A stretch of 64,000 nt of DNA, taken from a bacterium (lineage in GTDB: Bacteria > Zhuqueibacterota > Zhuqueibacteria > Oleimicrobiales > Geothermoviventaceae). The position numbers and the translations under genes were made by a program. The notes beneath the pieces were generated by a model. The model ran no database searches, was not told the origin of the DNA, and saw only the letters and a list, made by a program, of their open reading frames with translations. Shown piece after piece: positions 18,367 through 27,891 of this stretch (within the stretch, counting starts at the first letter, position 1; each line of letters starts with the position of its first letter). The DNA lies in the NCBI GenBank assembly GCA_028275345.1, contig JAPWUV010000013.1:33210-97209 (forward strand), given 5' to 3'.

Positions 18367-18485
18367 GAGAGACACTAGCAATCTGCGGCCGCAATGGTCT
18401 TGAACCGGACGCCTCTTTTCTGAATGCGCACGGACGCCGCGGCTGTGCAACTGTTCGGTCCACGAAGCGCTCGCAGGGGGGCACT

Positions 18486-20234
18486 GTGGTGGTCGGCCGC
18501 TTTCTTCGCTTCCCGGTGTTGTTCCTCAGCCTATGCATTCTCCGCAGCTCCATGGGGAATTGCGCTTCGCCTGGGAAAAGGGCTCCTGTTCCCCCAATCA
18601 CCGTTGTGCACGAGGATTTCGGTCGCGATCCCGGATGGGAGGGTTTCAACAATCGAGTGGAATGCGGAGAGTGCCCACAGGTGCGGCAGGACTTCGGCTG
18701 GGCCCCGACGAATCGCACGGGCTTCGGGCCAGGCGAAATTGGCGGGACCATTTGGCGGTCCACAATACCGGCCTACTACGGAATGCCGATAGGTCCTTTC
18801 TCGTTCAAAGATCGTTTCTCCGCCTCCGGCAAGATCGTTCTGATCGCTCCCCCGGAAGAAGCCGTGGGCTTCTATGTCGGGTTCTTCGGGAGCGAACGCC
18901 AAGGATGGAGGGTTTGGTCCTCTTGTGGCTTTCGCATCGGCGACGTGATCGATGGGAGGGCCTACATCCATCTTGACTACAAGACGGGCAGGGCGAAAGG
19001 AGCCGTCCTCGAGCCAGACTTTCAAATCCCCTGCGATGGGTCCGTGCATTCGTGGGAGCTCACATACGATCCGGATGCTGTTCCGGGAGACCATTGGCCC
19101 GATCCACGCTTGCCGAAATGGATTGGCTCGGAGAGCAACGTGCCGGAGGAGCAGATCCTGGAGAGAGCGAGACGGGATGATCCTTCCATCACCGCAGAAC
19201 GGTTGCACGACTTGCTCATCCGGGCGAGGAACGAGGGCCTGGTGAACCACTGGTTCTGGAAACACCGCTTCCAACTCTGGGAGGTGGAGAGGGAGATTGG
19301 CGGAATGCGGGGCAGGATAACGTTCCGATTGGATGACCTGCCCCCGGTTAGCTACTATCTGTTGCCTGGCCACCGGGACGAACCCACGCGCATCGACCGG
19401 TTCGGCGTGTGGAACATGCAGATTTACCACGGCAGCATGGAGTTCTACATCGCGGACCTCGTGGTGAACGGCGAGCGCATTGAGCTGGATCAGGATCCGC
19501 ACTGGGACGGGCTGAATAACCACGTCGGTTTTGTCCAACGCGACTTTCACGCCCGGCAGAACTTCGGCTTTTCCCAAACCAATTGGGCGGGGCGTGCCCC
19601 GGGCGAGATCGGGGGTCGCTTCTGGGGCACGGAAGTGGTCGATCCGCTACACGCCTACTACGCTGTGGATGTCGGCAAGCTAACCCTCGATGATCCCATC
19701 TCCTTTTCCGGTTGGATCTGTTTTGTGGAAGGTGCGGTGGATGGCCGGATGCTCATCGGCTACTTCAATCGCGAGGCGAGGCTAAGGGAGATTCATGGCG
19801 AATACAAGGGCAACCCGCCGGATCAGTTCCTTGGGATTGAAGTGATGGACAAGACGAGCATTGGCTATTCGTTCGCCGCTGTATGTTCGCCGAGGCAGGA
19901 TCTCGCCTTCGAAGAACGTGGGCCGATTTTCATTCCGGACCGGATCGGGCGACCGTTCTCATTCCGATACGACCCTTCGGCCGGGCTGGCCGGGCGTGTC
20001 ACAGTAACTTTGGGTGCTGACTCCTTTCGCGTCGACCTTACCCCCGAACAACGTCGTGTGGGTGCCGTTTTCGACCGCTTCGGCCTGCTGAATCCGCGCA
20101 AGGGGGGCAAATATGTCGACGTATACGTGGACGATCTGACCTACGTAGTCAGACGGCCCCTCGACTACGTGCCCCGGTTCCATGAGCAACGAATTGTGAT
20201 CGTGCCGTACCCAAAGGGAGGTCGGCAGTACTAA
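18486..20234 (+). CDS. Exported protein with two copies of an unassigned module
   Basis: 582 residues with a hydrophobic signal (FLRFPVLFLSLCILR) and a Cys shortly after it. Two similar modules follow. Module 1 (about residues 35-320) has 'VRQDFGWAPTNRTGFGPGE' then 'IGGTIW', 'AYYG', 'FSASGKIVL'; module 2 (about 335-560) has 'RQNFGFSQTNWAGRAPGE' then 'IGGRFW', 'AYYAV', 'ISFSGWICF'. I do not recognise the family. A concanavalin-like, glycan-binding sandwich fold is a guess from the strand pattern. The GTG start at 18486 has a G-rich site at 18475-18481. It lies between the SDR and a PhoD-like phosphatase. Confidence 0.7.
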   Translation: MVVGRFLRFPVLFLSLCILRSSMGNCASPGKRAPVPPITVVHEDFGRDPGWEGFNNRVECGECPQVRQDFGWAPTNRTGFGPGEIGGTIWRSTIPAYYGMPIGPFSFKDRFSASGKIVLIAPPEEAVGFYVGFFGSERQGWRVWSSCGFRIGDVIDGRAYIHLDYKTGRAKGAVLEPDFQIPCDGSVHSWELTYDPDAVPGDHWPDPRLPKWIGSESNVPEEQILERARRDDPSITAERLHDLLIRARNEGLVNHWFWKHRFQLWEVEREIGGMRGRITFRLDDLPPVSYYLLPGHRDEPTRIDRFGVWNMQIYHGSMEFYIADLVVNGERIELDQDPHWDGLNNHVGFVQRDFHARQNFGFSQTNWAGRAPGEIGGRFWGTEVVDPLHAYYAVDVGKLTLDDPISFSGWICFVEGAVDGRMLIGYFNREARLREIHGEYKGNPPDQFLGIEVMDKTSIGYSFAAVCSPRQDLAFEERGPIFIPDRIGRPFSFRYDPSAGLAGRVTVTLGADSFRVDLTPEQRRVGAVFDRFGLLNPRKGGKYVDVYVDDLTYVVRRPLDYVPRFHEQRIVIVPYPKGGRQY

Positions 20235-20391
20235 AGACGTGGAAGGCGACTTTCTTCACTCCATCGCAGTTGGTCACGAGCGAGAAGGGATCGTTCGGGG
20301 TCGCAAGGAGCCGAGGGGGCGGGCAACAACTCTGGGTTCGTAGGCGGACAGGGCGGTTAAGCAGTGGGCTTCAATACCGGAGCGTGGAGCG

Positions 20392-22143
20392 ATGTTGGGA
20401 AATAGCGGGTTGTTCCGAACGGGCTCGGTTTTGGTGTTCAAGCGATGTGTCCTCGGCGCGGCTCTCGCGATTTGTTTGTTCGCACTGCTTGGGTCGCAAT
20501 GCCGCAAGTCCGAGATCTCTGGAGAGTTTGCCCCGCCCGAGGCCTATCTCGAGGGCTCCAAACATCCGTACTTTGGTAGCGAGAATCCCTGGGATCGCCG
20601 TTTCTTCACGGAGCACATTCGTCAGGAGTACAAGCGACGCGGCCAGCGACAAATCCTCGACATCATGGAGGGGAGGGTGGAGGACGCGATTCGCTACTGC
20701 CGACAGCTCCTGGCGGAGGATCCCAACGATCTCGAGTCTCGCTTCAATCTTTGCGTGGCTCAGCTGCAATTGGGCCAACTCGACAGTGCCCTTGCCACCA
20801 TGAGGCTCGCCATTCAGCGCGGTTTGCCCTTCGAGAGGTTTCTTGCGGGTCCGCGGGATCTGTTGAGACCCCTGCACGAATCTGCGGAGTTTCAGCGTTA
20901 CTATGCGTCGCATCCTGTTGAGCTGCTCCATGGCCCGATGGTTGGTTGCGTGACGGATACCAGCGCGTGTTTCTGGGTCCGGACTTTCCACGAGGTCCCT
21001 GTGCAGATCGTGCTCAGTCGCTCGAAGGATTTCGGTTCCAGCCTGGCTTCGCAGGTGGTGAGGACCAAGGCCGAGAGCGACTACACGGCTAAGCTCAGGG
21101 TTACGGGCCTGGAGCCCGACCAGCTGTACTACTACCATGTCGTCGTGGATGACAAGGCCGTCTTCCGCACCGAGCCGCTGAGCTTTCGAACGTACCCGCG
21201 GCGAGGTGAGCCCGCGACATTCGTAGTTGGCTTTGGGGGCGGCGCTGGATACGCGCCATGGAATGAGCGGATGTGGGACACGATCCGTGCCTATCGACCG
21301 CTGGCTTTCCTTTTCATGGGCGACAATGTGTACATCAATATGCCGGATTTCCCCAACGCGCTGCACTATTACACATACTACCGACGGCAGTCGCGGCCGG
21401 AGTTCCGGCGGCTGGTTTCGAGCTGCTCGATCTACGCGATCTGGGATGATCACGACGCGGCCACGGATGATTGCTGGCTGGGGCCGTACAAGGACAAGCC
21501 ACCGTGGAAACTTCCGCTTTTGGAGGTTTTCAAGCAAAACTGGATCAATCCGGGGTATGGAGACCCGGACTGGCCAGGCTGTTGGTTCAGTTTCTCCATT
21601 GCCGATGTGGATTTCTTCATGTTGGATGGTCGCATGTACCGAACGAATCCCTTCGACAAGAATCCGACCATGTTGGGACCGGTGCAGAAAGCCTGGCTGA
21701 AGGACAAGCTGGCGGGGTCGAAGGCCACCTTTAAGGTGGTTGCATCACCGGTCGAGTGGTCGTTTGGTGCCAAGCCGGGGACACGGGACAGTTGGAGCGG
21801 GTTCCCGGATGAACGGCAGGAGCTATTCAATTTTCTCGCCGAGCACGGAATTGACGGCGTGGTTTTGATCTCCGCCGATCGCCATCGCTCGGAGGCGTGG
21901 CGCATCGAACGCAAACACGGCTATCCGCTTTACGAATTCGAAAGCTCACGACTGACCAATGAGCACGTCCACGAGCTGGTGCCGGGCACGCTGTTCGGCT
22001 ACAACGAGAAGCAGTCATTTGGGTTGCTGAAGTTCGATACGACCGTACCCGATCCTACAGTGACATTCGAGATCGTGAACATAGATGGAGAGGTGGTCTA
22101 CAGCCTCACCGTACGAAGGAGCCAGATCTCCGCGCGAGGTTGA
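20392..22143 (+). CDS. PhoD-like metallophosphatase with N-terminal TPR region
   Basis: 583 residues. A signal or lipoprotein segment ends near Cys37 (ALLGSQC). Residues about 95-160 form two TPR-like helices ('EDAIRYCRQLLAEDPND'). A fibronectin-like PhoD N-domain follows ('VTGLEPDQLYYYHVVVDD'), then the catalytic domain with 'FLFMGDNVYINMP', 'YAIWDDHDAATDD' and 'LISADRHRSEAW', which supply metal ligands in PhoD enzymes. These hydrolyse phosphodiesters or phosphomonoesters outside the cytoplasm. In this setting it may remove phosphate from a glycan. The TPR insertion is unusual for the family. Confidence 0.85.
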   Translation: MLGNSGLFRTGSVLVFKRCVLGAALAICLFALLGSQCRKSEISGEFAPPEAYLEGSKHPYFGSENPWDRRFFTEHIRQEYKRRGQRQILDIMEGRVEDAIRYCRQLLAEDPNDLESRFNLCVAQLQLGQLDSALATMRLAIQRGLPFERFLAGPRDLLRPLHESAEFQRYYASHPVELLHGPMVGCVTDTSACFWVRTFHEVPVQIVLSRSKDFGSSLASQVVRTKAESDYTAKLRVTGLEPDQLYYYHVVVDDKAVFRTEPLSFRTYPRRGEPATFVVGFGGGAGYAPWNERMWDTIRAYRPLAFLFMGDNVYINMPDFPNALHYYTYYRRQSRPEFRRLVSSCSIYAIWDDHDAATDDCWLGPYKDKPPWKLPLLEVFKQNWINPGYGDPDWPGCWFSFSIADVDFFMLDGRMYRTNPFDKNPTMLGPVQKAWLKDKLAGSKATFKVVASPVEWSFGAKPGTRDSWSGFPDERQELFNFLAEHGIDGVVLISADRHRSEAWRIERKHGYPLYEFESSRLTNEHVHELVPGTLFGYNEKQSFGLLKFDTTVPDPTVTFEIVNIDGEVVYSLTVRRSQISARG

Positions 22144-22149
22144 CCGGCT

Positions 22150-24977
22150 ATGGCCCGGCGGGAATTGAGGAATATTCGTTGGATCGGGATAGCCGCAGGG
22201 GCAGGGTGGCTCGTGATGCTGGAGTCTCCGGCCTTTCACCGCCCACCCGATCTTGCCGAGTCACAGTGGACGGAGGATTCGTTCGAGGACTTCATCGACG
22301 GGAGGTTTCTCGACGCGGGAACGTCTCGAGGGCGGGTAGACTCCAGATCATCAATCGCTGGGATTTGAACGGAGACGGTTTCTTGGATGTGGTCCTACCC
22401 GGTGGCCACAGCCATACCGAGAAAGAGAACGTGTACATCTATCTGAACGACAGAGCCGACATCACTGGACGGTCACGAACGGAGCTGCCCGGAGCCGGAT
22501 CCCGCGACGGTGTGGTTGCAGATTTCGACAGAGATGGGTTCAACGATCTCGCCGTAGCCAACTGGCCGGATAGTCACGATGAGCGCGTAGGGGCGTGGAT
22601 TTGGTACGGTTCGGCCAACGGATTCTCAGTTGAACGGCGCGTTGAGCTGCCTGCGGAGCGGGCGAGAAGCGTAGCCGTGGGTGACTTCAATGGTGACGAA
22701 TGGCTCGACCTGGCCTTCGCCTGCGAGGAACCGTCAGGCTCGTACGGAGAAGGCTCCGGGTCGAGCCTCATCTTTTGGAATTCGGCCTCGGGCTTCAACC
22801 CGCCGAGGTGCACGCCTCTGCGATTCGGAGGTGGAGGGGCGCTACAGTTGGCGGTGGCCGACTTCGACCGGAACGGACGGGATGACCTGGCAGCCGTGAC
22901 GGGCGACACAATTTTCGTCCTGACCGGCGACGGTGCTACGTGGCAGGATGCGTCGCGCTGGCATCGCCTACCGGTGGGGGGACGAGTTCTGGCTGCGGGC
23001 GATGTGGATGGCGACGGATGGCCGGAGCTGGCAGTCTGTCGGAGGTGGGAGGTTCTCGTGCTCCGCGGGGGGCTTTCGGGCTATGGCGTAGAGCGAGCGA
23101 TTCCCCTCGGGGCGTCGAATCCTTCCGATGCGGCCTTCGCCGATATCAATCGCGATGGCTACGATGACCTGGGTGTGGCAAACTACGAGGGCTACCCAGG
23201 CGCCACTTGGGTTGATCCGTATGTGTTCTCGTTCCAGGCAGGCTGTCTGACATCCACACCCTCGCTCAAGATACCGACCCTCGGTGCCACTGCGGTGACC
23301 GCCGCCGACCTGAACGGTGACGGTTATCCGGAACTATTGTTCAGCAACGAACGGGTGCTTAACCAGCTCAGCATTTGTTCCTACGTCTTCTGGAACCGGG
23401 GAGGTCAGTTCGCGTTCGGCGACCACACGCAACTTCCGTCCCGAGGGAGTGTGGGGAACACGGTGGGCGACGTGAACAACGATGGATTCCCGGATGTGGT
23501 CCTGTTCAATCGGGCGGGCCACCTTCGCGATGGGCCTGCGGAAACGCATGTCTACTGGGGTGACGGCACACGCAGTTTTTCCGTGCAGCGGCGCACGGAG
23601 ATCCCGACTCAACCCGTATTCGGCTACGCGACAACTGATCTTGACGATGATGGCTTCGTGGATCTGATTCTAGCGCACGACCGATTTGTATACGGACTGC
23701 CGCACGAGCAGAATGGCCTCAGCATTCTCTGGGGTGGTCCGGAAGGGTTGGGGAAGGCAGTCACCCGTTTGACCATGGATTCGGGCTACGGAGGAGTACG
23801 CATCGCCGATGTGAATGGGGACGGGTACCTAGACATTGTTGCCGGCGGTTCCTGCGTGGATCTCCAAGATCCTTCCCGGCACGGCGTCGCCATCTTCTGG
23901 GGCTCAGCGACCGGGTTTCATAATCGAGATCGAACGTTGCTCCACGTCCATCGTGAGAAGACCCGCGTACCTCTCACGGCCGACCTGAACAAGGACGGAT
24001 GGTTGGATATCGCTGCCCAGGTAGAAGCTGGGAAGGTGCGCATCTGGTGGGGGGCGAGGCACGGTTTCCGCGACGAAAGGTACTTCGATCTCGATCTCGG
24101 CAGGCCGGATGAATTGATGTACATCAATGCGGCCGATTTCGATCGGGATGGATGGCTCGACCTTTTGTTGCCAAAGCGGGTTCCCCAGGACTCGGTGAAC
24201 ACCTCGTTCATCTACTACGGATCGCCCACTGGGTTCTCCGGCGAGCGACGTGAAGAGATCCTCTCGTACGTCCCGTACGACAATGCGATCGCGGATTTTG
24301 ACCGGGATGGTTGGTTGGACATCTTCCTTGTGAGCTACGGGACCGACCGGGAAGGGCGCAATCCCCCGTCAATCATCCATTGGGGAGGGCCAGAGGGTTT
24401 TGGTCGCAGGCCGGTTACGAGACTGGGTACCTACGGGGCCTCGGGGGCGGAAGCCGCGGACTACGACGCGGACGGCTGGATCGATCTTTTCGTGGCCAAC
24501 CACCGTCGGGCTGGCTCGAGGGAGCGCCCCGTTCCCCATTGCCATCGCACCGAGTCCATGCTCTTTTGGGGTGGCCCGGATGGGTTCTCAGAGCAGCGGT
24601 GCTGGGAAGTGCCGGCGTCCGGGCCGAGCGGTCTAAACGTGCGGGATCCGGGAAACAGTTACGACCGGGGAATATATGAGGACTACGAGTCCTCGCCATA
24701 CCGCATTCCCGAAGGATTAACGCCCGCCAGAATCTTCTGGAAAGCGGAGACTCCTCACGGCACAAGGGTGAGGTTCCAAGTGCGAGTATCGGAGTCCGAG
24801 GAAGGTTTGGCGAAGGCTGCATGGATCGGTCCCCGGGGTGCCGGGACATGGTTCGGGAAAAGCGGATCGAAGATCCGGGCCCCGAAAGGTCGTTGGATCG
24901 AGTATCGTGCCAGACTAGAGTCGCCGAATGCGGGACCGACCCCATACCTGTATTCGGTCACAATCGCCTTCGAATAG
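22150..24977 (+). CDS. Exported FG-GAP/VCBS repeat protein, apparent frameshift near 22340
   Basis: The start at 22150 encodes an N-terminal hydrophobic segment and 'EDSFEDFIDGRF', nearly identical to 'EDSFEDFADGRF' in the next gene. That frame stops at 22368. The homologous continuation ('NRWDLNGDGFLDVV' onward) is read one base back, so the two parts join only with a -1 shift at about 22330-22345. The intact downstream frame extends back to 22140 but gives nonsense before the join. The body has 14 DxDxDG-type calcium motifs, as in beta-propellers of exported proteins, and a C-terminal domain shared with its neighbour. Its role is unknown; glycan binding is possible. Confidence 0.8.
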
Positions 24978-24989
24978 GTAGGTGGTGGA

Positions 24990-27842
24990 ATGAGACCGGT
25001 TGCCCACAGGGCACGTACGGCACTGATCGCACTATTCGTGGGCACGGTCTTTCTTCCCAGGGTTCTTGCCCAGGTTACCGTTTGGCGCGAGGATTCGTTC
25101 GAGGATTTCGCTGACGGCAGATTCGACGACGGCGGAGCAAATATGTATGTGTCCCACCGCGGCCGAGTGCAATCGGTAAATCGATGGGACGTGAATGGCG
25201 ACGGGTATATCGATATTCTGTGCGTGAATTCGCATCCGCTGGTGGAGATGTTGGATCTTTCCATTTACTGGGGCAATGGGAAGGACTACAGCATCCGGGA
25301 CCACAGCTACATCCCCGCTAATGGGCCGATGCGCCTGGCGGTGGGCGATTTGAATCGGGATGGCGAACTAGACTTGGTGGTCGCGAACTACTCCAATGGT
25401 ACCTGGCAAGAAATGGATTCGTATGTCTACTACGGTGGCCTCAAGGACAGGAACTATCAGCGCAAGCGAGGCGAGTGGGCATTCTATCCGTTTTGCAGAC
25501 GAGTGTCGCTTCCCACCTACAGCGCGCAAGGAGTAGCTGTAGCAGATCTCAATAACGACGGCTGGCCCGACATCATCTTCGCATTTTCGCCCGGGTACTG
25601 GGAGTATCGCACGAGAGAAGAACCTCCCCCGTCACGGATCTATTGGAATAGCTCGATGGGCTTTGACGCTGGGAACTTCACGGAGATTGGGACCCGAGGG
25701 GCCACGGACGTGTCGGCGGGGGATTTTGACCGGGACGGATGGTTGGATCTGGTTTTCGCGAATGCTCTCGGACCCGTCTCATTCGTGTACTACGGGGGAG
25801 AAGAAGGCTTCTCCGAGAGCAGACGAGTTGAACTGCCGACCGTGCAGCCTCATGCCGTGGAGGTAGCGGATCTGAACAACGACGGGTGGCTCGATATTGT
25901 GTTTGCCAACGAGGGTGCCCAAGTCTCCTACGCCTATTTAGGTGAGCACGGCAGCTTCAGCCCTGGTCGACGGATCGAGTTCGAGACCCACACTGCTAAG
26001 GATGTGGCCATTGAGGATTTCAATCGCGATGGGTTCGCAGACATCTTCTTCACCAACCACCAGCATTCATTGACGGGAGATCCCAACCGGGCTAATCGCC
26101 TGATCGATTCCTACCTCTACTTTGGGTCCGCGACCGGGTTTTCCCCGGAGAGACGTCAATCCCTGCAGACCATCGGCGCATGGGGAGCCCAGGCGGCCGA
26201 CCTAAATGGCGACGGCTGGACGGACCTTCTGGTCTGCAATTTCCAGGAGCACTATTCGTACGAGGTACCCTCGTTCATCTATTGGAACGGTCCGAACGGG
26301 TTTGACCTCACGAGGCGAACGTGTCTGTACGAGCACGGCGCCCAGGGATGCGCCATTGCGGACCTGAATGGCGACGGACATCTGGACATCGTCATCACCT
26401 CAATGATGGGGAATTCTCGGGGCGAATACGACCCATCATACTTATACTTGGGAGACGGGCGCGGGCATTACAGCACCGCGCGCCGGATCGAGCTATTGGG
26501 TCGGGAAGCGTACGAGCAAGCTATGGCGGATCTTGATGACGACGGCCAGGTCGATGTGCTGCTCGTGAATCGCGGCGAAACCTCTCGCAACGCCAACGAG
26601 GTCTGGATCTACTGGAACGAAGGGAACCGTTTCAGCCCCTGGCGGATCACCGGGTTACCATGTTACAACGGCGTCGGGGTGGAGGTGGCGGATCTGGATC
26701 GGGATGGATACCTCGACGTGGTGGTGTCTAACGGGAAGCCATTGCGATGGGAGCGCGAGGGGCGGCCCGTTCCCGGGAGCTATATCTACTGGGGGGAACC
26801 TGAGGGATGGCCGGTCACCGAGAGGACAGAGCTCCCGATTGCTTGGACCCGGTCACCAGCGATTTGCGATCTGAATGGAGATGGGTATCTGGATCTGGCC
26901 TTTGGGCAGGAGGGAAACCGCGGCGAAGCCACGGTTTTCTACGGCGATGGCAACCGCAATTTCGACCGTACGATAAGGCTTCCTGGCAGTAGCGGCACGG
27001 GCGGACCCGCTGTGGCGGATCTGAACAAGGACGGCCGACTGGATATTGCCTTCGCGCACGAGAAGAACGCCCTAATCTACTATCAGGCCGACGACGGTAC
27101 GTTCCCGGAGGCTAATCGGGCTACATTGCCCGTGCAGGCCAAGACTATTACCATTGCGGATGTGAATCGCGACGGCTGGCTGGACCTGGTGTGCCCCTTC
27201 TACAAGGGACAAGGGAAGCGGTCCGGGTACTCCACAATTCTTCTTGGATCAGCAGGGGGATATTCGCTCGACCGGACCGTCCGCTTGCCCACCGATGGGG
27301 CTACCGGTTCCATCGTGAGCGATTTCAATCGCGACGGCTACCCGGACGTCTTCTTTTTCTGCCACAGGGCGGACGGGAGCCCAGATGAGGTTGGGAAATA
27401 CGCAGATCACCACACGTTCTCGCTACTCTATTGGGGCGGACCGGCTGGCTTTGATGCTTTCCATCGGCTTGAGGTTCCGAGCGTGGGTGCGCACTACGAC
27501 CCGGGTGTGGATCTTGGGCACATCCGGGACCGCAGGTTTGAGTTCGCCTACGTGTCGTCGCCCTATCGGGCGGCGGGCCGGCGACCGGTGCACCTCACTT
27601 GGTGGGGCGAGACGCCCGCCTGTTCGTCGATCCAGTTTCAATTGCGCACGGCCTCCACATTGGCCGAGCTCGAGCGGAGCGAGTGGCGAGGCCCTAAGGG
27701 CGGAGGTTCCTTTTTCGTCAAGAGAAGTCAGGATGTCAAGGGCATACCTGCGGGGGAGTGGGTCCAATATCGGGTGATTTTCGCGAGCGACAACGGAGCA
27801 TACTCGGCAGTATTGGATGGTGTGGAGATCCTATTGAAGTAA
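24990..27842 (+). CDS. Exported FG-GAP/VCBS repeat protein
   Basis: 950 residues with a clear signal peptide (RTALIALFVGTVFLPRVLA, then Q). The body contains 14 FG-GAP-type repeats, each with a DxNxDGxxD calcium loop such as 'DLNGDGHLDIV' and 'DFDRDGWLDLV', separated by about 60 residues; this fits one or two beta-propellers. A C-terminal beta domain (about residues 850-950, 'PVHLTWWGETP', 'WVQYRVIF') is shared with the upstream gene. Only 12 bp separate the two genes, which are tandem paralogues. No catalytic motif is visible. It may act as a binding or scaffold protein at the cell surface. Confidence 0.85.
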   Translation: MRPVAHRARTALIALFVGTVFLPRVLAQVTVWREDSFEDFADGRFDDGGANMYVSHRGRVQSVNRWDVNGDGYIDILCVNSHPLVEMLDLSIYWGNGKDYSIRDHSYIPANGPMRLAVGDLNRDGELDLVVANYSNGTWQEMDSYVYYGGLKDRNYQRKRGEWAFYPFCRRVSLPTYSAQGVAVADLNNDGWPDIIFAFSPGYWEYRTREEPPPSRIYWNSSMGFDAGNFTEIGTRGATDVSAGDFDRDGWLDLVFANALGPVSFVYYGGEEGFSESRRVELPTVQPHAVEVADLNNDGWLDIVFANEGAQVSYAYLGEHGSFSPGRRIEFETHTAKDVAIEDFNRDGFADIFFTNHQHSLTGDPNRANRLIDSYLYFGSATGFSPERRQSLQTIGAWGAQAADLNGDGWTDLLVCNFQEHYSYEVPSFIYWNGPNGFDLTRRTCLYEHGAQGCAIADLNGDGHLDIVITSMMGNSRGEYDPSYLYLGDGRGHYSTARRIELLGREAYEQAMADLDDDGQVDVLLVNRGETSRNANEVWIYWNEGNRFSPWRITGLPCYNGVGVEVADLDRDGYLDVVVSNGKPLRWEREGRPVPGSYIYWGEPEGWPVTERTELPIAWTRSPAICDLNGDGYLDLAFGQEGNRGEATVFYGDGNRNFDRTIRLPGSSGTGGPAVADLNKDGRLDIAFAHEKNALIYYQADDGTFPEANRATLPVQAKTITIADVNRDGWLDLVCPFYKGQGKRSGYSTILLGSAGGYSLDRTVRLPTDGATGSIVSDFNRDGYPDVFFFCHRADGSPDEVGKYADHHTFSLLYWGGPAGFDAFHRLEVPSVGAHYDPGVDLGHIRDRRFEFAYVSSPYRAAGRRPVHLTWWGETPACSSIQFQLRTASTLAELERSEWRGPKGGGSFFVKRSQDVKGIPAGEWVQYRVIFASDNGAYSAVLDGVEILLK

Positions 27843-27891
27843 TCGGTCCGGGAGTGTTGGGCGGTTCTCAACAAGAAGCGAGGCGGCTCTC

